Shown piece by piece: positions 55,146 to 64,000 of a DNA stretch of 64,000 bases (position 1 is the stretch's first letter; each line of letters opens with the position of its first letter). The DNA comes from Mixophyes australis (taxonomy: Eukaryota > Chordata > Amphibia > Anura > Limnodynastidae). A program made the position numbers and the translations under genes. The DNA lies in NCBI GenBank assembly GCA_036250195.1, contig JAVHZZ010000011.1, positions 53,692,811-53,756,810 on the forward strand. Direction: 5' to 3'. Under the pieces are notes generated by a model. It saw only the letters and a program-made list of their open reading frames with translations, was not told the DNA's origin and searched no databases.

Positions 55146-55761
55146 CACACGCCGCTAGGCTTTTATATATTAAATATATATATATATCTAATATATAAAT
55201 GCTTAGTGGCGTCTGTGTGTGTGTGAAAAAAAAAACAAGTTGCAGCGCCACCTGCTGGGCAGAGTTATACACTGACCTACTAAATTCTTAGTGTGTGTGG
55301 GAAAAAAAATTCAAAAAGGGCTGAAATTTGGTAGGGCTCAAACTCATTTTCGTGAGGTAATTTTACCTCATGAACACACATGTGTAGAGGCGTGCGTTAG
55401 TGTGTGTGTGTGGAAAAAACTATTTTCTCAGAAAGGGCTCATCCAATTGACCTGAAATTTGGTATACTGACATTATTTGACAAAAAAATTAGATAAGTCA
55501 AGTCAGTTAACTTCCATCATCCCCCCTCCCCCCCGTGGGAGGAGTAGTAAAGGCTAAATTTACGAGTTGAGGGGTCAAACTTATTTTCGTGAGGTAATTT
55601 TACCTCATGAACACACATTAAAAAGGGCGCTTGCGTCGGGAAGTAACGATCTTCCCCTGAGGAGGCCTGGGCTAGGCCCAAATGCATGACAAGAACCTTT
55701 TTAAGACCTTAAGTATCTTGATTTGACTAGAATGCATGAGTATCATGCACGGGTTAACTTG
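54895..55761. mobile_element. Foldback element with ~75-bp inverted ends, class unassigned
   Basis: The left end 'caagttaacccgtgcatgat', 'actcatgcattctagtcaaa', 'tcaag' and, further in, 'ttaaaaaggttcttgtcat' are mirrored at the right end (55687-55761) with few mismatches. A second inner inverted pair is 'ctaagaatttagtaggtcag' (55020-) with 'ctgacctactaaattcttag' (55273-55292), including 'cagcaggtggcgctgcag'. A direct repeat 'cgtgaggtaattttacctca' occurs at 55352 and 55592. Both flanks are TA microsatellites, so the target duplication cannot be seen. No coding capacity. The inner 'gccgctaggcttttatatat' motif hints at a Helitron/Helentron-like relation, but this is a guess. Confidence 0.7.
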
Positions 55762-55763
<2 letters not shown>

Positions 55764-55817
<54 letters not shown>

Positions 55818-55855
55818 AATATATATACACATATATACATACATACATACAGTGG
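55764..55855. repeat. TA-rich microsatellite with (CATA)n
   Basis: (TA)n from 55766 to about 55815, then 'acatatatacatacatacat' to 55852. The ORFs of tyrosine/isoleucine alternation here are artefacts. Confidence 0.92.
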
Positions 55856-56855
55856 TCAAAGTGGGCTGTTTTGATTGCAAAACTATCAAGTTCCATTCAC
55901 TTACATTTTTCATAACACCATTTCTAATTTTCCCCTTGTGTATAAACATATGTTTTTCAGAGTTTATCAGAACTTAAGTCATGTGACATAAATATTATTG
56001 TCAGTTGTGGCGAGGTGTATTTGTACCCAAATTATACTTCCTGTGATTAATCCAAGTGTATGAATCTACAATGAGCCTTCTAGACATATTTTGAAGGAAA
56101 TGATTGAACAGAAGCAATAGCTTAAACTAAATAGCACAGCAAATGTGAATATTATGTGAGATATCTGAAATTTAACGTTTTGGTCTTTTAAAAGCACACT
56201 TAACTATAATAAACACATTTTAACTTTATACAGTACTTACTTGTAAACAACATTTACATTATGCCATGTAAAATTATTTTTGTATGAAACTTTCCCTAAC
56301 AATGAGAATATCATATATCCAGGTCCCTACAGTTCCCAAAGTATACACTCGTTTGTAACAGTAAGTTCTCCATGGATCAACTTGATGAATATATCAATCA
56401 GAGCAAATGTATCCAGAGCTTTGATTGGACAGGCTGCCATGCCTTCCTGTAAGCATTCTGCATACACTGTATTTATTCAAATTCTGTAGTGTGTTGGTCC
56501 GTGGAGAAATGGCTGTTGCCAACTAAGGTAGGGATGAGTACATTGGGTGCTGCAAGGGTATATAGTAGAAGATGCTTTATGAAAAAAATACATATGTAGA
56601 TTCCTCCTGTTAAGTGATTTTGTTAATACAGATTTCATACTTTCATACTACATAATTTAGATTAGAAATTAACTTGAAGCCCGTGACCAATATAAAGGCA
56701 GTCAGCTTGTGGTCTTCTCCATTACATGCTCAATCAACTGCCCAATGTGTTTAAAAATCCTTACTAATTATACTTGGGGTTAAAATTTCCAACATAATCA
56801 CTTTGTAAGTCCTCTGATACTTCTATATTCTTATCATTTTGTTTCCTGTCTTTAG
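55856..56855 (+). other. Intron, no recognised feature except the acceptor
   Basis: No repeats that I can name. It ends with the acceptor 'tttcctgtctttag' at 56842-56855. Confidence 0.5.
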
Positions 56856-56943
56856 GGTAGATCTTCCACCCTCTCACAAGCCAGCTCCCCCACCTAAGAA
56901 GAAATCAGAGATGAAGACCCATCTAACAGCTCATGATATTCAG
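56856..56943 (+). CDS. Nectin-like gene: first cytoplasmic exon
   Basis: The 88-bp exon lies between 'gtctttag' and 'gtatct'. Its first base completes the codon left open at 52447 (AT+G = Met). It encodes VDLPPSHKPAPPPKKKSE then MKTHLTAHDIQ, and it ends in phase 0. The PPSHKP block followed by a lysine-rich stretch resembles the DLEGPPSYKPP region of nectin-2 type tails, which is known from the family and supports this paralogue. The proline-rich stretch could bind SH3 proteins, which is speculation. Confidence 0.82.
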
Positions 56944-58599
56944 GTATCTGGTCTCAAAATCAAATTTGTGCATACAAACTGACTACTTTTGGGGTTCTAC
57001 TCTATATTACTTCTCCATTAAACACAGCAAATCTTAATATGTACGTGTGTGTGTGTGTGTTTAAAAAGTACAACTGCATCTCCTGAAGGTTGGGATTATC
57101 TCCTAATTTGTGGTGGTAAATAATGTGATCAGTGATATCAATGCCTTTTTATCTTGAAAACAAAAGTAAAGGTCATTTACTAAGCCTGAAACAGAAAAAT
57201 CAGCTTTGAATCAATCATGCACCTACACTCGCCAAATGTGTCTAGATTGTAGAGCATGGGTTTGAGGAGAAATCTAGGGCATTTAGGGAGGAGCAGAAGG
57301 TTTAACAGGCTTAGAGATGGAACTGAACTGCACTGTGGCTAAGAAGCACATTTCTAATAACACTCCTATGTATATATAAGTTTCACGCAATGTACAACTC
57401 TCCCAATGTAGTAAAAGATGCTACTCTCCTAATTCATTTAAGACATAAATGAGTCTATACCTAACAGTATTTTAGGAGAAAATCAGAAATATGGTAGAAG
57501 GTTTGACTTTGTTTCGCACTGCACCTGTGGAGATAATTCCACCAATCTGCGCTTCTAGATTGCAGAGGGGAGATTAGCTGGACACCTTAAAGTGCACTTG
57601 GTGGACCATTGTGACCATCAAATGCACTTCGTAAAAGACCTTTTTTGAAGGGATATTGCCAATGCTGCCCATATATGCTGGGATGCATTTTGAAATAGTT
57701 TATTTTAGGAAATTAATGTTCAGTCCAACTGTTAATGCTTACTTAATTCTGACAAAATTGTAAAAAAATGTATCTCACTATTGCATGTCATATTCTTTGT
57801 TTGAGTCATAGACACCACACAGAACATATGAGGACTGAACAAGCTAGATACTACAACAGAGCTGTCCTGTTGTAAAACATTTTCTACTTAGAGTAGTAAT
57901 GTTAATTGTAGTGCTGTTTGTTCATTTTATCAATGTGTTCTGAAGTGAAAATAAAATAATTATAATATATGATCCACCTGTGGAATGTAAAAATGAACAA
58001 AAACAATTAAATTCTGCAGAGATTAATTTTCCCTTGATTAATTAATTATAGAATTCAACTTTCATAATAGCTAGGTACATAAACTTCTTGATTATTTATC
58101 AATTTCAAGAATTAATTTAGAAATGTGCCAATTAGAAACATACTGAGATGACTTTGCAAAGACAACAAGAATAACAATGTAGTAGTATTGGGTAGGATGG
58201 TGTTCAGATTAAGTTGATGGCTCTGGGTAATAATGTGCTTAGCATGTTTTTTAAAATTTATTTATAACAACTTATTTGATCCACTTGAATGTTGTTTGAT
58301 TTCAACAACATAAGAGCCACTATTAACATAATATGCCTCTTTTATTAGTAGGTTTATACCATATACTCATGCTTGGTTGGAGCATCTATGAATGTGGTGA
58401 GCTTGGTTGTGGAGACAGGCACCAGATAGTTTGAAAACCCGACAACCTGAAACCTGTTTTCTGAAATCCTTATGTTCTGGAGCCATTATGTTTATTTTGA
58501 ATCTTATTTTATCCTGTATAATTGAATATTTGTTTTCTGCATGTGAATTTTAATAAAAGGGACATCTAAAAAGGGTAACCTGAGGATTTTTATCAAGTA
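56944..58599. other. Intron sequence, nothing recognised
   Basis: It contains a short (GT)n at 57045-57060. No repeats or exons are otherwise seen. Confidence 0.45.
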
Positions 58600-61059
58600 G
58601 AGTCTGATTAAAATGCTTAACGGCTGATATCCTGACTTCCCTTAAACCTCTTTCTCTTATTTAACTATTACCTTAAATAATTGACACAACACCTGAGTGT
58701 GGTAAAATTAAAATAGTTTATTTAAATATGGTGGTGGAGAAAAGAGCAGTCAGTGTGACGTCTACCGTGCAGAACCAGAATGTCCTAACTTAACCATGGG
58801 ACCTCATCAACTGGGGCGCAATCAAACAAACCACAGGTTCAAGTGGGGGACAACCAATCACACCCCGGGTGCACATATCTACCTTAGCGGGACCGCGTCC
58901 TGTACTCTACAGAACCCGCCAATCCTCTAGGCTAAAAGGAACACCACCACAGGCTGATCCACAGGGGCAGTACCTGTACCGAGACTATAGCAGATTCAGT
59001 CGAAGAGAGGCATGTTCAGCGCACCCACTGCCTTAATGTACGTCCCAACCACTGGCCGTCGACTGCACTGCGTTTTCCAGCATCTTTCCATCCAGAATCT
59101 CCACCAGTAGTTCCAGCATACCATAGCTAAGCACCATCAAGATAAGCATCCAGCACATCCTGCGTGCCGCTAAGCATCGCCAATCAGGGAGGGTGGGTGG
59201 TCAACGTTCAGACTCCAGAGACTGTTTAATTCCCCGCCCATCCAACTTACAGACCCTGTTTATCTCTCTCCTATTACATCAGATGAGCATACTCCATAGT
59301 TAACTATTAACCCCAGAGAATAAATCCAGTTTTAAAGTTACTCCTCAGCTTTTAAATTGCCTTCAAGCTTATTTCAGCTCCCAGTTCTTATAAAAGGTTT
59401 AACAGCTGATGTTCTGTCTTCCCTTAAACTCCGATGGGCACGCGCTCATCGGGGAAAGAACGCCAAATCCTCCGTTGTGCTATGTGCCAATCAGGCCCAC
59501 TTTTTAGAGGAAAAAATGGAGAATATACCTTTGTGCACGACCTCAAAAGGCCACAAGCAGCCGAAACCCTGTGCCACTAGAGCAGTATATAGAGCAGAGG
59601 AGAAAAGGTTCAGGTTAGAAGAGAAGGCCTTACATAACATTTGTATACATTCGTTTAACACCTACAGATCTCTTAGATAGCCTGCCCAGTAGAGCCAGAA
59701 ACCGCTGCAGATGTGGCAGTCCCAATTCTAAATGAATTAGTGCCAAACTGGACCTCATCCAGACCTAGCTTGCCAAGGGCCTGCTTAAACACCAATGAAC
59801 ACTGGCACCTGATGAGGGGTGAACCATCACAGTGTACCAGCCACGGAACCATGGACTCCTGCCATAGCCGAGCAAACTCACTTATAATTACAACAGGACA
59901 GACAACAAAGCTTTCCTTTGGCACCAAAGTAACCCAGCGTCCCCTCCCTAGCTGGTCAGACTTGGATCTTCTAACTTTGCAGCACAGAGGAGGAGGCAAT
60001 AACTACGTGTCTTTCCTGAAAAGAGAGAGGACCTAGAAGAGACAATCACATCACTCAGCAGAAACGCCCCGAAATACAGCATTACGAAGGCAGCACGAAA
60101 AAGAGCACTCTCGTAAGCATCATGTGCAACTTTCGGAACTGCTACGTAGAGGCTCAACAAGAGAGAATCGCAAATGGGCCGCCTCCGGTCCGGGAGAGCC
60201 GGCGCACTCTTGCCCAGCCCCTTAAAGCCCTATATATAATAAATCTTCTGGTGTAATCTGTCTCTCCCCGCAACCAGGCGAAGAAAGATATTCCTGCCAG
60301 AGAATCTGCCATAGCCGCCTTAGAGTTACCAGCCTTATGCCCCTCCCAGACAAAGGCTAACTTGCGCTTGTGGCCACCTTCCTCAGCACCATACCCTTGG
60401 CTCTTGAAAGCGCACCAGTCCTCCCAATCCATATGATATTTCTTCCGGGTCGACCAGGCCCTCTATGTCGGCTTGACAATCTGCCAGACATAAGCAGGAC
60501 AAGGTGAGCCTGTCAGTGATGCCCTTGGAGCCAAAGATCTAAACCTGTCCCACTGCCCCCTCAACAATGCGTCCCCCAGTGCATTCTGCACACCAGGCAC
60601 ATGCCGTGCTCTTAAGCAGGCCCACAACTGCAACAACTATTGGGAAGATTTCTAGGAGAACCAAGTTAGCAGTCCAGCTGGACTGCACCCACTCACCTGG
60701 CCAAGGTGCAGAACTTGAGGAGCACTCTATATGGTAGGTATACATGCGGAAGGGGGGGGGTGAGAGGCAGAATATGAAAAAATGGAGGACCTGAAGCGGG
60801 TGTTGGGGAAACTATTAAGCTGAACAGATGGTGGGGGGAAGGGAATGGGATACAGGATACTTATTCATAAATGTTCAGACTTCAGAGACTGTTTAATTCT
60901 CCGCCCATCCAACTTATATACCCTGTCTATCCCTCCCCTATACCATCAGATGGGCATACTCTATAGTTAACTATTAACCCCAGAGAATAAATCCAGTTTT
61001 AAAGATACAGCCTCAGCTTTTAAATTGCCTTCAAGCTTATTTAAGCCCTCAGTTCTTAT
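58600..61059 (-). mobile_element. Tyrosine-recombinase retroelement remnant (DIRS/Ngaro-like), with direct repeats
   Basis: A recombinase frame on the minus strand (60445-59625) is bordered by related repeats of about 186 bp: 60873-61059 (5' side) and 59206-59391 (3' side). Both run from 'gttcagact(c/t)cagagactg' through 'taactattaaccccagagaa' to 'cagttctta'. A third, shorter match links 59393-59432 ('acagctgat', 'cttcccttaaac') to 58618-58650. The order repeat A - recombinase - short B - repeat A - short B is that of split direct repeats in Ngaro-like elements. No reverse transcriptase was recognised, so the element may be non-autonomous or truncated. Confidence 0.6.
59625..60445 (-). pseudogene. 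Tyrosine recombinase, broken
   Basis: The minus strand reads first MDWEDWCAFKSQGYG, LAFVWEGHKAG and LAGISFFAWLRGETDYTRRF (60432-60154), the N-terminal DNA-binding part. Then YESALFRAAFVMLYFGAFLL (60160-59948) and LGRGRWVTLVP, SLVFKQALGKLGLDEVQFGT then NSFRIGTATSAA (59999-59673), where the usual HSFRIGAAT has Asn for His. After a stop, YKCYVRP near 59640 holds the expected nucleophilic Tyr. Frameshifts between the three parts make it inactive. Such recombinases are common in amphibian DIRS/Ngaro or Crypton elements. Confidence 0.78.
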
Positions 61060-61386
61060 TTTTGCCCAATTTTTTCCCTTCCTCCAACAATTCACCTGGT
61101 AGAGGGTGGGGCAAATGCTAATTGTTCAGCTATGCGGCCCTCTGTCTCTCGTTTGCCATTCCCTGTTCTACATCCCTCTCAGCTCTTCTTACTGCATTAA
61201 TGTATACTATCAGGTTGGTTAATGTACTAGTCACACATCTTCTTGGGTCTATGCAATGTGTGAGATCAGGGATTATGATGCATAGACAGGATTGAGGGGG
61301 TTTACAAGTTCCCAAAACTAACATCTAACTAATTAAAATCCCCAGGTTTCCCTGATGACAGAACTCTTTAAGCTGACATACTACAC
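61060..61386. other. Intron sequence, nothing recognised
   Basis: No features are seen. Its last 8 bases, TACTACAC, are the likely target duplication of the next MITE. Confidence 0.4.
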
Positions 61387-61533
61387 CAGGCCTGGCCAAC
61401 TTGTGGCTCTTCAGGTGTTTTGAAATTACAAGTCTCAGCATGCCTGCCAGCAATTAGCTGGCTATCTACTGGCAAAGTCTGCTGGGGCTTGTAGTTTCAC
61501 AACACCTGGAGAGCTACAGGTTGTCCAGGCCTG
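61387..61533. mobile_element. hAT-type MITE, 147 bp with long inverted ends
   Basis: CAGGCCTGGCCAACTTGTGG at the left is mirrored by the right end (inverse: CAGGCCTGGACAACCTGTAG). Pairing continues through 'ctcttcaggtgttttgaaat' and 'tacaagtc' against 'gtttcacaacacctggagag' and 'cttgta'. The flanks TACTACAC and TACTATTC (61534-61541) form an imperfect 8-bp duplication. Almost the whole element is stem. Confidence 0.85.
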
Positions 61534-61541
61534 TACTATTC

Positions 61542-62581
61542 TATATCTGGTTATGTATTTTATATGTGCTGAAATTATGTTTATAAATAACTCCTCAAAA
61601 TAAGCTCCAGAGTATGGCCTTAGACTTGTATATCGGCTGTCAATTAAACTTTTATGTTTCAGCGAAGAAGCCAGGACTTACAGTCAAGTGACTTAATGCT
61701 ACAGATAGTGTTCAAAGTGCTACATATAGCTTGATATGGGAAACCAGGAACATAACTAGACATAGGCTTTGACAGGGAAGGCAGCTACCTCACTTGTGTG
61801 CCCCATAGCAGCTGCACCCCTGTACCTAGAGGTAATTATGCCTTTGGGGAAAACTAGACTTCCCCATTGAGCACAGGATATCATTTATATCCCAGTAGTA
61901 ACTTTATTATGGATTTTTCCAAGGCTCGGGAAGACCGTGCTGCTGCAAGGGAGGACTTCATCACACCCCTACTACCTGTCAGCATTGATAGATTCAGTGT
62001 AGCAGGTCACACAGAATTTATTTATGTTAACAATAACAGGGTAAACCTGAAACCAACTTTCTAGTTAAAAAAAGAAATATTTTTTTTTAAAACAAATATA
62101 AAAAAAATAACGAAATTAAAATCTAAAAAATAAAATATACTTTTAAATTCTAAGCACTTTACCTCTGTAGAACATATAGAGCGCACACATATTTGTACCG
62201 CTATAATCAAGAACATTTTATAATTAATGTTTCGGGTAATTTTCTAGGGTTATACTTACTGTGTAATGTTTGTTAATTTTGCTTGTATTCCCCAATGCAT
62301 GGAAAATCAAACATTATTTATTTCACCATGTTATTAAAAGAAACTATCTATCCGTAAAATCAATAGGAAATTTACTAAGGTATGCTAAGAAATTAATAAA
62401 TAATTCTGTTTAATCAGCACATAAAATTTGTGAATATGCCCTGGGTACAAGATATGAATTAATGATACATTTTCAGGATACTTTCTTAACAATTTAAAAT
62501 TACAATAGCAGACATGAAAACTTAAATGATAAAGTAACCATATGTGCCTGTATTTGTGTATGTGTGTCACTGCCTCCTTAG
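61542..62581 (+). other. Intron, no recognised feature except the acceptor
   Basis: It ends with 'tcactgcctccttag' at 62567-62581, the acceptor of the next exon. Confidence 0.5.
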
Positions 62582-62692
62582 GTTGTGCACTTGGACCCTG
62601 TGAAAGCAGAGGAGGAGATTATTACGCTGCCCATACAGACTCCGTATTACGATATGTCACCATCAGACAATGCCCCCTATTGTGAGCAGAGG
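62582..62692 (+). CDS. Nectin-like gene: second cytoplasmic exon
   Basis: The 111-bp exon (37 codons, phase 0 at both ends) lies between 'ctccttag' and 'gtaaga'. It encodes VVHLDPVKAEEEIITLP, then IQTPYYDMSPSDNAPYCEQR. The TPYYD block fits the TPYFD stretch of nectin-2 type tails as I remember it. It contains tyrosines that could be phosphorylated. The end of the tail with the afadin-binding PDZ ligand must lie in a later exon, not seen before 64000. Confidence 0.82.
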
Positions 62693-63122
62693 GTAAGACA
62701 CATGTATATGGAGAACTACATACAATAAACTTTTAGCCACAGAAATAAACTGTTTTCGTATTACCCATGTCTATTTGTGCATCTATCACACATCATGGTA
62801 TATATTTTCACAAAATAAAATTTCCACTCAAAAATGATATATTTATTTCAATATAACCCATTTAAATTGACAGACACCTATTAAATTAATTTCCCTGAGT
62901 GGCACACACAAAGCCCGATTTAGAGTTTGACATAAGTCCTCTTGTGACATATGAATTTCAAATAACTTGCACTCACGGCTCCTTATACCTGAAGAGGCAG
63001 ATGTGCGTCTGTCTTTCCACATATGGAAAGGGAGGCTTATCATTTGCAGATTCCTAAATGCTTGTGTAATATCTGCTGATAAAGATGGCAAAATCTGCGT
63101 TCGTCTTTACTATTTAAAAAAA

Positions 63123-63126
<4 letters not shown>
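62693..63126. other. Intron sequence, nothing recognised
   Basis: There are no exons or repeats that I can name before the TA array. Confidence 0.4.

Positions 63127-63160
<34 letters not shown>
63127..63160. repeat. TA microsatellite
   Basis: (TA)~17. Confidence 0.93.
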
Positions 63161-63163
<3 letters not shown>

Positions 63164-63224
63164 TTATGCTCATTGTCTCCTCAGCCGAGGTCATAGCACT
63201 GGTGATGGTTATATTTTTGAGAAA

Positions 63225-63260
63225 TCTATCTATCTATCCATCCATACATATATATATATG

Positions 63261-63320
<60 letters not shown>

Positions 63321-63360
63321 CTATATATCTATATATATATATATATACATACATATATAT

Positions 63361-63433
<73 letters not shown>
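63225..63433. repeat. Long TA-rich microsatellite
   Basis: 'tctatctatctatccatcca' then interrupted (TA)n with 'catacatatat' blocks to 63433. The long Tyr/Ile ORFs on both strands here are artefacts. Confidence 0.93.
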
Positions 63434-63436
<3 letters not shown>

Positions 63437-63789
63437 CTCAGGAAAATAACCATTACCAATGCTATAACCTAGGCTGGGGAGACAATAAACATGGGGTGCC
63501 CCTGCAAATGTTGAACAGGACTAGACTAAGCTGGTTACCCTAACAGGAAAACCTGCAGTTTGGGTTCCCCTGTCATAATGGGGTTGAAATCCCCATAGAA
63601 ATTAGGCCCAAACCCTAGTGCCAATCACCTCATTGCTGAATAGCAGTATGGCTTTACTTGGCACCCCTGGAGTAGTGATTGCCAGGGTTAAAATGGAAAG
63701 TGAAAATAGATTAAATATTATTGTGAAACTACAAGTTGTAGCGACTGCTTGGGAATATTGTAGCTTGTGGTATTTGTACTTATGCAATA

Positions 63790-63905
63790 ATATTAATTTA
63801 TTATACTTTATTTATACAGCGCAAATCACATTATGCAGCACGGTATGGAAAATATGACATCATTCAATCAGTCCCTGCTGCTTTAGAAGTTACAAACTAA
63901 AGTCC
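63790..63905 (-). mobile_element. Possible SINE/L2-type tail
   Basis: 'tttatttatacagcgcaaat', 'cattcaatcagtccctgctg' and 'gttacaaactaaagtccct' resemble the common vertebrate tail 'tttatatagcgc...agtccctgcc...gcttacaatctaaagtccc', here inverted relative to the tails described above. Confidence 0.5.
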
Positions 63906-64000
63906 CTATCAAACACATGCAGTCTACGGTCTATTTTTTCAGAAGACCACCAATGTATGTATGTTTTTGGACTTCATAAAAACTCAAATCTTCAAAATAT

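Noticed and set aside
62967..63459. 160-codon and other Tyr/Ile-rich ORFs on both strands
   Set aside because: They are translations of the TA microsatellite.

Overview
This window is vertebrate nuclear DNA, most likely from an anuran amphibian. It holds three phased exons of a nectin-family cell-adhesion gene, with canonical splice sites, spread over 10 kb. Around them lies a dense, nested set of transposons typical of frogs: CR1 and L2 LINEs, a Penelope-like element, Tx1/L1-type LINE relics, a Ty3/gypsy element with solo LTRs, a tyrosine-recombinase element, Tc1/mariner, hAT, Harbinger-type MITEs and a tRNA-derived SINE. There is no sign of prokaryotic, organellar or plasmid sequence. Species was inferred from repeat content only.

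Layout. 1-12 kb: two Ty3/gypsy LTRs (one a solo LTR with a perfect 5-bp target duplication). A three-part chimeric retrocopy follows, with an NSMCE2 5' coding part, an 18S rRNA piece and a LINE C-terminus all on the minus strand. Next are a C-rich minisatellite inside a terminal-inverted-repeat element, a perfect 34-bp hairpin and a 321-bp MITE. 12.2-18.8 kb: a hAT-type element with an exact 8-bp target duplication, filled by a degraded L2 LINE and several minisatellites. 19.8-22.2 kb: a 5' LTR plus decayed gag-pol of a gypsy element, cut off in the reverse transcriptase.

22.2-42.7 kb: a tandem, rearranged duplication built around a Penelope-like element. Copies A and B are almost identical; copy C is partial. 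Each of A and B carries a minus-strand and a plus-strand Penelope part meeting at a small palindrome, a Harbinger-type MITE, an L2-type tail, a SINE and a 469-bp tandem repeat. Copy A also carries a full-length CR1 with open ORF1 (esterase) and ORF2 (endonuclease/reverse transcriptase). Copy B has only the last ~55 bp of a CR1 at that site, and copy C is empty there. Hammerhead-ribozyme-like motifs lie near the left ends of A and B.

43.7-51.2 kb: an LTR-like element with internal minisatellites and a perfect 5-bp target duplication, a Tx1/L1-type reverse transcriptase relic, and a Tc1/mariner element split by later insertions. 51.6-64 kb: the nectin-like exons (transmembrane plus two cytoplasmic), with introns holding L2 fragments, a second 321-bp MITE, a foldback element, a tyrosine-recombinase element with direct terminal repeats, a hAT-type MITE and long TA microsatellites.

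The only functional host gene supported here is the nectin-like gene. Its Ig exons and last exon(s) are not seen and presumably lie outside or were not recognised. The CR1 is the element most likely to have been active recently.
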